A DNA stretch of 64,000 nucleotides from Siniperca chuatsi (GCF_020085105.1 NC_058056.1:12212929-12276928), one strand, 5' to 3'; positions 13,007 to 26,300 are shown, counted from the first letter of the stretch. The notes: a model not told the origin generated them from the sequence alone. Made by a program: numbers and translations.

Positions 13007-13312
13007 TAAAGGAATAGTTTGACATTTTGGGAAATAAGCTTATTCACTTTCTTGCTGAGAGTTAAATGACAAGATCGATACCACTCTCTTGTCTGTCCAT
13101 TCAATAGGAAGTTGGAGCTAGGATACAGTTAGCTTAGCTTAAAGACTGGAAACACGGGGAAACAGCTAGCTTGGCTCTGTCCAAAGATACGTGTTGGGCT
13201 TCAGCTTAAAATTGAATGGACAGATGTGAGTAGAATCGATCTTCTCATCTAACTCTCAGCAAGTAAGCAAAATTCTTTTTTCTTTGTAAAAGCAAAGAAC
13301 TATTGCTTTAAT
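13007..13312. mobile_element. Foldback MITE of a common percomorph family
   Basis: The outer parts are inverted copies: cttgctgagagttaaatgac near 13052 pairs with the region atctaactctcagcaag near 13247-13263, and aaaggaatagttt near 13007 pairs loosely with aactattgcttta near 13299. The centre contains 'agcttagcttaaagactgga' and 'ggaaacagctagcttggctc', which I recall from a very abundant fish repeat. A second copy with a different internal region lies at ~33725-34150. Confidence 0.7.
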
Positions 13313-14960
13313 CACCAACTGAAAGGCATTTGTTTAAGGTGTCCTGAAACAATTTTAACAACTTCTACCATGTGATAACTGCTACACTAAGCATGAACAG
13401 TACATCCATTTTTACTTGATATTGCAGGAATGGGTAAAGCCAAGATTTTGCAGCAATGGGGGTGTGCTTGTTTTGGGTCAACCCACCTCATTGTTTCCAT
13501 TTTATACACGTTACTCCACCCTTAGTCCTGATGGGCATGTCACAGGCCATGGACCAGCTTAAATTGAACAAAAATGCCACTTGCTTCAAAAAACTGTGTT
13601 CTGTCCTATGATACTGACCTCAACAACGTTTCTCAAAGTTAAGCTAATATTGTTCTAAGCTGTTTCACAATAGGCTTATGTAACAGATAGGTATTGCTTA
13701 TTTATGCTCTCTGAAGTGACACGCTACCGCTCTGTGACCCACATTAAGTCAGACATTACAGTGCCAAACTGTTGCGGTCACCCTGAGTTTTGTAACAAGG
13801 TCTTCTGCCTGTGAAACATCTATCCAAATAGTCTTATTTTCCGGTCCCTTGGGAGACTATGGCCTAATGGTATGTCTGTATTTGTGGGTCTGTGTGGCGG
13901 CGCTTTCTCCTGTCATTGTGTTATTTAGGAGCCACATGGCAGCTTCGCAACATCCGACCCAGTCATCCATCTCTCTGCGAGTCCTGCGCTGCCTCGCCGT
14001 GGCTCTGTTACACAATGCCCAGCTGTGGAGCGGAGTGGTGTGGTGGGAGACATCTGCTCCTCTCCTCCTGCAAAATCCCCTCATCACATGGTTTTGTTTA
14101 TGCGTAGCCTTTTTCATATCACGGCAATGTTAAAAAACAAAACAAAAAAAAACCCAGAAACACACAAACTCTGTCCAAATGACAACAGAGGAAATACAAT
14201 TACAGGAAACACATTCACCACCAACCCTGCCCTGAACCCACAGTGGCTTGTGCTGCATGCGATGAATGGAAGGATGAGCCTGTTGTATGCTCTATCCTTA
14301 ATAAGAGCAAAGCATTGGAATTTGCATAATATCTTCTTACGCCCTGTTGTCCTTGTATTGTCTGAGCCAAACCTGTCACATTGGTGTATGCAAACAGTAT
14401 CTGGAATCTCCATAGTCACAGAAATGGCGAGCACCAGCACCTTTTGATCTTTAGTGCGGAGGTGGAAGCTAATTCATGTGTGAGGCAACAGGACTGGTAA
14501 GAGTTTGGCTGTGAGCTGGCTGGCAAAGTTTCTGGTTTGCGGGTTAGTGATCCGGGCTGGCCCCAGACATGTGCTGGCAGACCTGGGGCTGTAATGAAAC
14601 CACCCAGCGTTTTCTGGCTCTCGCAGGCAGATTCTTGTACTTTAGTGTGCCTGCAGTACTAGCGCCTCATCTTGGGGCGTGCAGCATGCCTGTAAGGTGC
14701 CACAGAGCTGCGAGGGCTCACAGTAAGAGTGTGTTTATCATCTTTCATATGTGACGTTTGTTAAGTTTTTGTTTAAAGGATTATCAGAAGGCCATATACA
14801 TGTGTTCCATTTTGTCTGCGGTGAATCTCATAAGAATTGTTTTCTTTTATTAATACGTACACAAGCAATCCACATCATTACATCATTTAATCATAAGCAT
14901 ATGATATACTTACAAAAACATCCTTACACAGTGCTGTAAACACAAACCTATCTAACATGT

Positions 14961-14966
14961 TTTATT
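14961..14966 (-). terminator. gchfr: Candidate poly(A) signal of gchfr
   Basis: tttatt on the + strand reads AATAAA on the gene strand, about 385 bp past the gchfr stop. It is the nearest canonical hexamer I see, but a variant signal closer to the stop is possible. Confidence 0.35.
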
Positions 14967-15350
14967 TACTTGGACAGAAGAGAGCGAGAAGTGGGTGAGG
15001 CTTTTTGCACAGGCCGAATTTACAGACATGACTTTAATTAAGTTCTACAGCCAAATGACTTATTAACAGTAAAACTGGCCCTCACTCCCTACACTTGGTC
15101 CGCAGTAGTGAATAGCAAACAATATGGGTAAGAGTCTTATAAAATCTCCGGAATGTAGGTCAGTATTCCCCTGAAAGTAGTGACCTGTCACCTATTGAAG
15201 GTAATTTGAAACTTTACAACTGGGATCATCTCAATTTAAGTTTAACCAACCAAAGTTTAAAAGTAAGTTGACAGAGTTCTTATCACAATTCATTCATCCT
15301 CTTAAAGGCTTATAGAGGCTTTCTGATAACAGTCAACACTCCATGACCGA

Positions 15351-16782
15351 TCACTCCGTCTCCTTGTGGAGGCACCACACCAGCGTCTGTCCCACCCCCG
15401 TCATCGTCAATACACGGAAGCCGATCTTCTCCAGCTTGTCCAACACTAGGCGAGGTGGGTCGTCCACATGGTACTCGGAACTAAATGAGCATAAACACAA
15501 AGTAACTCTACTTTCCACAGATGTGGGATTTCTCTGTCTTTCAGTAAACTTTGCTTGGAAAGTAGAATGCTGTTAATTGTTCTGGTGCTTGTTCACTTCC
15601 TTCCACACCTTGGTTCATTTCCCAGCCGCATTTGAATCAGATTGCCAATGACAACACTTCCCTGATCTGTAGTCCATCAGCTTGAATGGTTTATTCTAAA
15701 TCTGCAAAGCAGCAGCCTTCCTCAACCACATTGGAGTTTTTTTCCCCCTCCATGTGACCTGATCTCAGCTCTGTCGTCAATATGTACACGCTAACTGCCA
15801 AAATGAAAGAAACACCAGTGTTAAGTGTCTAAATATGGAAATATGGCCCGGTGTGAGCACATTTACAGTACACCTGGGAGTCGATTCTGCATGTGTGTGT
15901 GGAGTTCTGCATTTGAACGGTTTACTATTTCCTGTTTGTGAGATGGTGGTGGACATTTAAGTCTTGGTGCTTTTATGGATGACGCCCTGAGCCGAACTGT
16001 GCCTACAAATCTCCCAGTTACCTGTCACATTTACATTTATGCCCACCCACTACAATAACTGATCATCCCCATTTTCAATACTCACAAATTGTTTCCCAGC
16101 ATGGTTGTTTTCCTTGCTCCCAGGTAATTCATGACAGCTGGATCAGAATATTCATCTCCCACATTTGTTGGACCATTCTCCTGTAAGAAGTAATTAAGTA
16201 CATTAATTATACAGCTGATAGTTTGCATAAGATTGATAGAGAAATTATTGCTTTGCTAAAGCAAATATGTTGTCTGTTATTTGTGCAGATCTGGCTGCAT
16301 ATCACTGGCTACACCTGCAGCCCTCTGGCAGGTGCAGATCCTAATCTCTAATAACTGGGCTGCCTAAAAATAGATCATCCAGTATTTAGAGGCTATAGAA
16401 TTGGGTTGCTCCAGTCGTGCAGAAAACAAAACGAACATGCGCAACAAGAGGCCAACAACTGGGCAACATGTGTTTTTAATTTAGGGCACCATGGCAAAAA
16501 AAAAAAAACAACAACAACACAACCATACGCACGCTGCTTGCTCCGTTTGTAGCCTTGATTGTTGGTTGTTTCCAGCATGCAGAATATTACAGGCCACTGC
16601 ATAACTGCACTCTACAAGTGACGACCTTGACTGATTAGCAGTATGCGCTGTGTTGCTCTGCCAAATAAATAAATCCCTGAATCTCCAACTCGAGCGCGTC
16701 TCTTCTAAAGCACGACACGAGTCATTTACAGATGCAGGGTACACACCAGTCGGATCTGCGTACTGATGAACATGTAAGGCAT
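15351..16782 (-). CDS. gchfr: GTP cyclohydrolase I feedback regulatory protein (GFRP), complete, three exons
   Basis: GFRP is a small protein that forms pentamers capping GTP cyclohydrolase I. It mediates inhibition by tetrahydrobiopterin and stimulation by phenylalanine, so it sets BH4 supply for aromatic amino-acid hydroxylases and nitric oxide synthase. Exons on the minus strand: 16747-16782 (ATG, 12 codons), 16086-16180 (95 nt) and 15351-15480 (130 nt including TGA). All junctions are GT-AG: donors gtgtgt and gtgag, acceptors tcttacag and catttag. The joined frame gives 86 residues. It starts MPYMFISTQIRL, has GDEYSDPAVMNYLGA in the middle, and ends with the diagnostic block VDDPPRLVLDKLEKIGFRV then TMTGVGQTLVWCLHKE. 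Human GFRP is 84 residues with nearly the same terminal block. Two extra residues (TE) follow the usual C-terminal KE. The start is fixed by the conserved MPY N-terminus. The neighbour dnajc17 converges on it as in human. Confidence 0.95.
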
Positions 16783-16960
16783 CCCTGCTCCCTTGCGATG
16801 GACCGCTTTTCCTCTGGGAATGACTGAGGAGGTTTCTTCACAGACGCGACAGTCCCTTCTCCAACTCCCGCTTCTGCTGACAGCTCTTTCCGGAATGCGG
16901 AAACGCCCACCGCGACGGACCAATCACAGCTCTTCTCTCAGCATCTGTCAACAGTGTTGC
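16783..16960 (-). promoter_or_regulatory. gchfr: gchfr proximal promoter / 5' UTR region
   Basis: Just upstream of the ATG the sequence becomes GC-rich with several CpGs, unlike its surroundings. On the gene strand it contains gtgattggt (an inverted CCAAT box, + strand accaatcac at about 16919-16927) and ggtgggcgtttcc nearby, a GC-box-like element. No TATA box is evident, consistent with a housekeeping-type promoter. The transcription start is not determined. Confidence 0.5.
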
Positions 16961-19900
16961 CTGCTCAGTGCATAAAGTCTTTCTCAACTGATGTGATCAG
17001 TAGTTTGTTGACATGAGAAATGTTGGCCAGTGTGCATGTACCAGAGGAAATGTTATTTATGCTTGAGGTTTTATTACCCAGCCTAGTTTTTTTTTCTCCT
17101 CAAAATTATACAGCCTCAGTACAGAAGTCCCCTGGAAATTCTCATCATTCTGTGGAAGTGTAGCTATTATGTCTAGTTTTTTCCTCTGTATATATGATAA
17201 GTAATTTGTTAAGCAAGACTCATAAGGCCTTAGTTTACAAAATGACATAACAGCCAAATGCATTAAGCATTTTCATTTTATTCCAGACCACATTTTCTTG
17301 CTTTGTGCAAAGAAATACACATTTTTGAAGCACTATAATTGTGCTCACTCTGTCCATACGTTCACAATGATTCAGTTTGCATAATACATTTTACAAAAAA
17401 GATATTTGTGTGCTTGCATGTATTACATGAACCCACACTGTCTGGAACTCTAATTTCCTCCTCAGAGATTTATTAATTTCCTCCTCAGTGCAACAATAAT
17501 AATTTTGGATCAGTCTTGTGACTTAGAGGGAAATGAAAGACATAGACCAAAGGCAAACAACAATGATGGGGACTATGATAAAATCAGCAATATGAATGTA
17601 ATGTCCCACTGATGCCAGAGGAGCTCGACAGACATTCAGTTAGGCTTTGCATGTCATGGTCACTGGGGAGGGTAATTTAAAGCCTGATCGCAGTTTGATA
17701 TTGTGATCTTAGGCAGACATGAATATCAGCAAACCAGAGCTCATTCAGAAATGGCCTGTACCACAATCAATGTTGAATACATAGTCTTAGATGTTTTTTT
17801 CTTTGTTGAGCTTTTATCATATATTGTTGCTACATTTAATACAGCTCTGCATTGTGAGACTGCATGGATACTGTTTGTTTACTGACAAATGTGTCAGCCA
17901 TAACAGTGTCATTTCCACCTCCTCAAATGATGTAGAGCCTGTAATCTGCAGCCCCTTCATTCAGAGGGACGCAGGTGCTTGGTGAGAATTGCTGAGAAGA
18001 TTGCCACCTACTGGCTTCCAAGATCATTGTCATCCAGTTTGTGTTGCTTGTCTCTTTGATTTTTCCACAACTTCTTTCACATTGGTCAAAAACTTTCACA
18101 TACTGTTCTTTTAAAATAATAAAGTCACGTTGCTTTCCCCTTTGGAAAACAGCCGCTTGTTGATTGACAAATTTGTGTTTTGGCATTCAGTAGTCTATGA
18201 GATGAATGAGCACTTCCATATGAAACATTCGTGGTGTGAAAAAAGAGAGGGGTGTTCCTGACGAATGTCTCATTTCTTGTGTTTTATCTGTCCCCGTCAA
18301 CCTGAGACCTACTTCAGGAAAGAAAACAGGAAAGCAGCAGGGTTGTCGCTGAGGCCCCAGAAATAAACCAGAGACCCCCCTCTTACCAAAAGAACACTCT
18401 CTCCAAACATGTTCCTACCCCAGCCACTTCCTGGACTCCTGCAGTGTCTTCCTGCACTGGCTCATCTGCTGCTGGTTATTGCATTGCAGGGTCACCTCTT
18501 CTGTGACCTGTGGTGACAGTGGAGCTCGTCCCTGGTGGGTCCACAGGAAGCAGTTTGATCTTTTGATGCGGCCTTTGCCTTCACCTTCTCAGCTAAAGTG
18601 TGATGGCCTGTTGCAGGAACGTTTCCATCAAATTAACTACTAGTGTCTATAAAGAATCTTCCGCAATTAAAAAGAAAAAAATAAATGGAAATACCATAAC
18701 AGCTGTTACTCTGGCTCTACTATGCAGAGCCCCTAAAACTTGACAGATACAAAGGAATATCCTCTGCAAATACTGCAGAATTCTTCATATATTATGATAT
18801 AATTATTGAAATGAAAGCACTAACTAGAGCTGATCCTGCAACTGGTTCAGGAGTGAACATAAAATAAACGTCCCCTTCCTCACATACCCTAGTAACTGTA
18901 GAAATCCAAAATTGAAGAAGAAAAGTGAAAAACAGTCAATTATTTAACTGTATTCCACAGAAGACAACCTGTTTAACATGTGGTATTCAAAATAGAAACA
19001 TAGGAACACAAATCATTCTTAAAAAATAAACTTTATGTCTTGTAATGTCTAATGTCCAGTGCCTCGGACATCCCACACACAACATCGAGCTTTCTATGAT
19101 AAATATGTCTGACGCATTTACTTGCTGTGAATGTGTGTGGGTGAAGACCTGAACTGGATAGCTGCTAAAACAATCACTTTAAATCACTGAGTGGGGACTG
19201 AATAGGAATGAATTATACAGCAGGCAGTGTGTGTATATGATGATTTACTGTAGGTGCACGTTGGAGTGATATTCCAATATTCAGCAGAGAGATTTAAAGT
19301 ATGGGAGAGCAGAGACAACAGTCAGCTCTCTGATAGATTGAGTGTTAGGGTTACACTCTGTATGGGTTTACATCTGCCTAATTGTGATAAATCACTGTAT
19401 TGTTGAGCAATGTATTTCTTCGTGAGACTTTTATACTTGTGCGTTTACACTTGTGTGTGTCAGCATCTCCCTAGTTCCCCTCTGAGGAGCTTCACAGTCC
19501 CTCCTCTGCAAGGAGATACATCATTGACCTCCTTTCCTTTGCTGTTTTCCAGATTACACCCAGCAGCTTACATAAAGTGTCTCCAAGCTGCAGAGATATT
19601 ACCCAGCAGCCTTAGCGAGGTTAAATTCTCCTTTCCTCTGTCTTTTTTTTTCACCTTACTTCACCTCTCTCCCTTACTTCTTCATGCTGCGCTCACTGAT
19701 AGATGATACTGCTGACTTTAGGAATTACACAACACATCATAGCCATACGTACGTCGCTGTGAAACAATTCAAGCGCTGTCACCAGGTTAACATTTTGTTG
19801 AGAAACACCAGGATGCGGTTTCAGTGGTTGTGCATACTAGAATGGTTTGTTTAGGGAGACTTTCTCTCAGTGATTAAGAATAATATCATCAGATATTTGG

Positions 19901-22900
19901 AACGACGCATTCTTACACACTGTGTCTTTTCTCTCATCACTTCAATTTAGGGCTTGATTTTGTGCAAGGAGCATGTCTCCATGAGCTACCACAAATGGAA
20001 CCCACTGGGCTATTAGTAACAGGAAACAACATGATGTGTAATAAACACAGAGGAACAGAGAGGAGATTTAAGAGGGCTTGAATGTATCAGCTATATAGTT
20101 TGTTGGTCTGCATTCCTCATCCTTGTCTGTGTTGCATCCCAGTGAGTTTGACCACAGTAATGTGCATTTAGTAAGACTAGTTATTATTACTTAGATACAG
20201 TAATGCTGACTCTGGATGCTTTAGTCAAACAGAGAAAAAAACTTAAAAAACTTAAAAAAAATAGAACAATTATCCTCTTTGCTAAATCTGAATTATCTTG
20301 ACCTGTGTCATTATAGTTCATCCAGAAAGCTCCGGGAACAGCTGTTCAAGAAAGAAATCCTTTGGGATTTATTAACAAATCAGTGGCTTATGATTGAAAA
20401 ATCAGGTGCAGCAATACACCATTCACTTTTTTGTTCAGACAAGTGTACAGCCTAACTTTTGCTTTCCCCCAATGATTTAAATGTCAAAACACTCAGAGAG
20501 ACATTTTTCAAAGTAATCTCCGTTCTTAAGAAATTAGGTAGGCTTTCTAAAAATCTGAACTATCCCTTTTTAAAGACCCCAGCTTGACCACCACTTTTCA
20601 GCTCATTCATTAAGTTTTATTTCCTCTCATTACCAGATCATAAAAGCGTTTATTGCCATTTTCTCCCAAAGTCAAACATTTGTTTAAATATCTGAAAGTA
20701 CATGTAATTAAAAGAAAACTAGGTTAACAGTGATGATACTGGTAAACATTTATTGCCTTGAAGGTTCATAAATTATGGTTTAAGTTTACATTTTACAGTA
20801 GTTAAATACACTTTGCTGAATAATGACTTGTTACATACAGTAGAGCTTTTGTTTTAATAAAGTTTTTAGATTTGAGGTGTAACTAAGTATTTTTGAGTAA
20901 TTAGTTAGGCTCTAATCCGTGTTCACTGAGATTTGCATTGGTAGAGAGGGAGATGGATAATTGGACAGAGAGAGAGGAATGACAACATGGATGCATACCG
21001 TTGGGACTGAGTCACATCATGATTCTCATCAGGCCTGTGGTTATTATCATGTTTTTTATTATTTGTTGCAGCATGTGGTTGTTGTTTATGAACAAGTCCG
21101 GCAGAGGTAATCTGCTCAGTGTATCACTGCAGCTTCACTACACCAGGAATGGCTGCTCCTAGGAAAACTACGACAATGAGCTTGGCAAGAGCGAAGGGAC
21201 AGCTTGACTTTGTTTAACAGCACAATAGCTTCCCTGGCAGTTGCCAGGGGAGCACTGAGAAGTTTCGCTGGTTTACACTGAAACATGTCTTAGCAGCTGT
21301 ATAGCGTTGTGTGATGCATGTTGTTTGAAAAGCAGCTGCTTAACGTAGCAGTTTATCGACATGGATTCAGCTCTTTTTCTTCACCCACTTACTGTTAATG
21401 GCTTCTGGTGATCACTTGTCACCATGGTTACTTTCTAATGCTAAACTCGACCTTCTGTAAGGGCCGAAGTGTTTGTGATTTATTAGGACTGTTAAATCCT
21501 TAACGAGGGCCCGTCAGCTACAGAAGCAGACATTAACATTGTCCCATTCAAAGCCCGACATGATTTTCCATTAATAAATCAGGAGATCCTTAAAATGAAG
21601 AGCCCGGCTGTCTGCTAAATATCCGGTTGGGAAAGAACTTTATGAACAGAATATCCAGATGCATAGTGGTCTTTAATATTGCAGCCCACAGTCAACAGCA
21701 TAATCACGTGAAAGAGGAAAACTTCGATAGCTGCGGCCTTCACTTGCCCTGACAACAAAGGAGGAAAGAGAGCGACGGATGACGAGAGTCAATTATGTGA
21801 CAATGATGTCATGGTTGTACTGGCTCCAATGAAGGCCATATGTCTTATGGGGTTCCCTTGCTACACTCTGTTCCCTGCATCTTTCACATCAGAAAGTGGA
21901 TTTTCAGACTGACAGGGATTGGAAGGACAGGTGACACATACAAATTATGTACAAACGATGTAACAAACCCCAGACATATCAATAAAAACAAGTTATATTA
22001 GACTCAAGCTATCACCAGAATCATTGCGAAACACCAGATGACAATAAATTACCATGTGGCCATGTGATTTTATTGTCTTGTTGTGACAGATAAGTAAATT
22101 ACCATCTCGGGGCTGAATCCATGAAGGGACTGCATCCGGAATCTGACCATTTAACACGTTATTGGGGTTTTGAGGTACACTGAGACTGCCGTGACTATCT
22201 ATGGAAATTGGAAATGTTATGGTTTTACAAGATGATAGATGAAGTTAAGGGCAGAAAGTCACATTCTTAAAAGTTGTGTGGTTGGGATTATTACTGTGTT
22301 CCCAGACCAATAGCTCACTGACACTTATCTAATTCATAATTTGCTTCTTTATTACAAGCTTCAACTGAAGGATGAGGTCACGGGGGAGACATGGACACCC
22401 ACACTGCTATACACACATGCACATTTATATGCTGTGTGCTATTTATGTTTGCATTTTCACTCTATTTCTCTGTCTGTCTCTATCTCTCACTTAAACTGAG
22501 TGGGTGGTTGAGTAATGAGGCTTAACATATAATCCAGACCTCCCTTTCTTATCTTTGCTTGTTCTCCTCTTCGTTTTCACTTACCCCTTCCTCTAACCGT
22601 TTCTAGGAAGTCTGGGTTATCTTCAGCACTCCTTTCAGCTTAAACCACATTGCATTCCACATAAGTCAGATCCTCCTTATCTCCTATCAGCACTCGTGTA
22701 AGTGGAGCTTTGCATTCTCCATCTAGGACATTGCTAGAATAAATTATACAAAACCGCATAATATTACTTTATAAAAGAGACGTAAAGTATGTTTTATTTT
22801 TTTAAACACATTTTAATCCTCCACAAGCACCTAAATTTTGATTTTGTTAGATCACTTTACCCAGAATTCTGCGAATATTAACACCGTTTAGAACAAGCAA

Positions 22901-22928
22901 AATCTTCACAATTAAGAATATATATACA

Positions 22929-22972
<44 letters not shown>

Positions 22973-23290
22973 CCTATCTGCTCCTTCTTGATCAAGTATG
23001 AGTGTTATGTTTTGGACATATATGTTGACATATTGCTGTTGGAAGGTTTTCTTTTTGCTCCAGCTGTCTGTGTTGTTGGGTTTGGTTTTTTTATTTAAAT
23101 ATACATATCAATAAAAAGTTCACTCACACAAAAAAACCCAACAGGCACAGTGACACAGAGGGGAGAGTACTTTGTGAATAGCAACCAGTGGTTTTAAGCT
23201 ATTAAAATCCATTGTTTAGGTAAATTTGTGGCATAATAATGAAAACAATGTGTAATCATAAATGGGTTATTGATCAAACTTAGACATTAC
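16961..23290. other. Non-coding stretch, no gene recognised
   Basis: Both strands lack convincing exons. A (TA)n array lies at 22931-22969. The part from about 21300 to 21880 is less repetitive and more evenly composed, and could be conserved non-coding DNA. A GC-richer patch at 18300-18620 has one frame open to 18648 (containing VTSSVTCGDSGARPWW) but I recognise no family and no donor site. The rest is unremarkable AT-rich sequence. Confidence 0.5.
22931..22969. repeat. (TA)n microsatellite
   Basis: About 19 TA units, preceded by imperfect tatatacatc. Confidence 0.9.
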
Positions 23291-23348
23291 CTTATTTAGG
23301 AAGCGCAGCTGTTCAGCATCGCATGGGTGTTTCTTATACGCCCAGACG
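23291..23348 (-). other. Candidate internal exon of an unidentified minus-strand transcript
   Basis: On the minus strand a 58-nt segment is bounded by a good acceptor (ctctgtgatccccag) and a good donor (aag|gtaatg). Only one of three frames is open: one leading base, then VWAYKKHPCDAEQLRFLNK ending in phase 0. The composition (Trp, Tyr, Cys, His, Pro) is protein-like rather than low-complexity. I do not recognise the family and found no adjoining exon, so this may be chance. Confidence 0.25.
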
Positions 23349-26300
23349 CTGGGGATCACAGAGGTAAGAGGTCAGAAATTTAAACAGGGAACTTCTGATG
23401 TCCGATTTTAAACGGAACGCAGTGTGATATCTGAGATTCTGATTAGTAAGTTTAATTATGAGTTTCTAGGTATGTTGAATGCAACAAAAATTCAAGTTAG
23501 ACATGTCACTTACTCTTTGAAGTAAGACCAGATATCTGATTGATCTGTGACAAAGTGACACAATCAAACAAGGGAGAACACTGAAAAGAAAAGCTATTAA
23601 TGCAATGTTTAACTGTATAGCCATTGTATTGCAGTCAGTGGTTGCATTTCTGTTTAGTATTTTCTGATTTAATCCTAAATCAAGCCACAATATAGTCATC
23701 TGAAGTGTACTGTGTTAGCATAAGTGCTGCGGTACTGAGACAGGATACTAAAACAATTGACAAAGATGTGTGCAATATGACCTCAGAAAGATTAGTACAT
23801 AGCATTATTCTCTTTCGTGCTGAGTGCTCCTGTGGTGTTCCAGGAAAAGAAGAGCTTGTCTGGGAGTCGTTCCCTCAAAGCCACAGAGGCTCTCCTTTCC
23901 CCCTCTTTGTCCCTCCATCTCCTCCCCATTTCCTTCATTCCAATTCTCTCCTCCTGCTCTGCCTTTCCAGTCCTCCACTTGCAGCCCCCCCCGTCACGGC
24001 CTTCATGGGCTGCTTCCCATCTTCCCCTTCGTCTCAGTGCACACTCCAAATGCACCAGCCTGGGGTGAGTGGCTGCTTCTTATTCCATGTCAGAGCGATC
24101 CCAACTGGGCCACAGCCTAATGAATCATTTCCTCTGAGATACGGTGAGAAAATCACTTTCAGAGTTTGGAGCGAGCAATCGATGCAGCATGAAGCTCATA
24201 TGCCCTCTCCTCTCTGTGGTGGAGCCAGGCACAGTTTGTATACATGTGTGCATACAACCAGTCACACACACACACAAATCAACACAAGAGAGGGCTGATG
24301 TGCACCTCTTGTTGTATTCTCTATTTTACAGGCAGCTATTTTGACTCCATGAAGCCATAAACTTGATTCAAATGGTTTTAGCCAAAAGAACATATGGATA
24401 TCAGATGTTATGCCCTCTGTCTTATTGCACTGTCTTTCCTACCCTTTCCCTTCCACAAAAACAAACTTGGGTATGTACGTAATTGTCAAAACACACTGCC
24501 ACTCATCATGTGTATGTATACCTTCATGCAAGCGCACACGGACTTTTTCGTTCACTAAATATCCACTTTGGCTCCTCCAACCTGACACACACACGTTCAT
24601 ACACAGCCTGCTCTCTGTCACGTACCATCTCCCTCTGGATTTCTGGACCTCCCTGCTGCTCAAGCTGTGTGACTTGGCAGTACATACCGTTGCGCAGAAA
24701 ACACAGCACCCAGGAGGTCATCGAGTGTGTGTGTGTATGTGAGAAAGAGGGGAAAGGCAGCGGTAGAGATACTGCATGCACTGTACAGTGTACAGTATGT
24801 TTTCACATGAGGGCGAGCGCATTCGTGTGTGCAGCATGTTTGTGTTTGTGCATGTTAAGCACCATTAAACAGGTGGCTCCGTATCGCTGTGTAACCAGAC
24901 CCTGATCTCCTCCTCAGAGGAAAAACTCCTACAACTCCCAGGTTCCCTCCTGACTTCTCTGATTTTCATTTCTGCACTGTAATGGCATTTGTCTCGCCTC
25001 GTCTTGTCCACCCCTCCATATACTTTATTTGAACTCCCCCTTCTCTGGCTATGGCTTCCCCTTTGCCCCCTCAGGCTGTTTGGCTTGGCCGCTTGCCCAG
25101 ATTAGTACACATTCTGTCCCCCAGTCATCACGGTCATTTGGGAGGACTATTTTCCTTCATGCATGTTCAGCGTTCCTCCTGAAGTTCCTCCATTTACTCC
25201 CCCTCGTACTCCTTGTACCACTTCATTAAACAGAGGTCTCTGGCAGCCGGGCAAAGGAATGAGCCAGAAAAAGAACATGCCACATGGAAAGCTTTATCTG
25301 TTTCCTCCCAACACTCATCTGAAAGAGATATCGCAAGCTTATCCAGAAAATTGGGTAAGAGTTGCTGCTCCCCTTCCCACATCAGTGAGACTTAGATAAA
25401 ATAATTTTCTAAATATATGGTTCTGTTTTGTTATGCCCCAAAATACCCTATACAACACAAGCTAATGTCGGATAATCACACACAATATTTTTATCGTAAG
25501 CTATTTGACCACATCAGATGGCATGTAGCGATACCGCTAAGAGCGGTATCCAAGGGATTTAGAATTTCAGTGCAAATGCAAAGAAAATGCCAGCAAAAGC
25601 ATTGTTGGTCTTGTTGCCAGATTCTTGAAAACCATGCATGTTTTTTCTACTGGTTCACCATTCTTATATTACTAAGGTGAAGACCTGCCAAAGTGGAATA
25701 TGCCTCAAGGTTTTGTCTTTCCTTTACCCTTTCAAGTGAGTTACTTCCTTGTCCTGTTCCACAAACCCCTGCCTACTCAATCAACAGTTTTGGCTGCACA
25801 GACTCTTGCGTTGGCATCAAGCTGCTCTTATGTTTAGCTGTTTCTACATCCAGTGATAAATGTCCTTGGCCTTTATGGAATTTCATCAATCCAGCTCAGT
25901 CATTTCCTCAGTGTGAGTGTACCGTTTCCCATGTGTGTTATAACTGGCATGCTGAGCAACAAGGTCTGCTTATATCTAATTAGCACACTGACAAATTAAC
26001 ACTTCTTGTGATAAACGAATGTTATTTCCAGTCACAGCATGAATGAGTTCAATTCCCAGAAATGTGTTGAGCAAAGGATGGTGCTGGCTCTTCTTATACT
26101 GTACTCTTTTCCTGGCTTTTTTTATATGTTATTTTGATTCTTCTTGTCATCCTGCACTTCGTTAAGTCCTCTATTTCTGGTGCATTCTCAAGAGAGAAAC
26201 AACGTCGCAGAGCACTGCATTATCTTTACCCCACTGCATTATCTTTACCCCACTGATCAAGCTATGGTAGATGTCAGATGTCAAAAAAAGTCCAAAAGCA

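Larger units (their letters stand above)
11513..15350. other. Convergent intergenic region between dnajc17 and gchfr
   Basis: No coding potential is recognised on either strand. It contains a hAT-like MITE (12560-12902) and a foldback repeat (~13007-13312). Reading frames around 13849-14447 overlap one another on both strands without splice or homology support. The last ~400 bp probably holds the gchfr 3' UTR: a reverse-strand AATAAA lies at 14961-14966. Confidence 0.55.

Noticed and set aside
18480..18648. Frame containing VTSSVTCGDSGARPWW that recalled a thrombospondin type 1 repeat
   Set aside because: The Cys/Trp spacing of that repeat is not met, the frame ends shortly after, and no partner exons are present.
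23705..24298. 197-codon plus-strand frame, the longest outside the P450 genes
   Set aside because: Overlapped by open frames on both strands, driven by C/T-rich sequence and ending in a CA-repeat-encoded run; no domain recognised.
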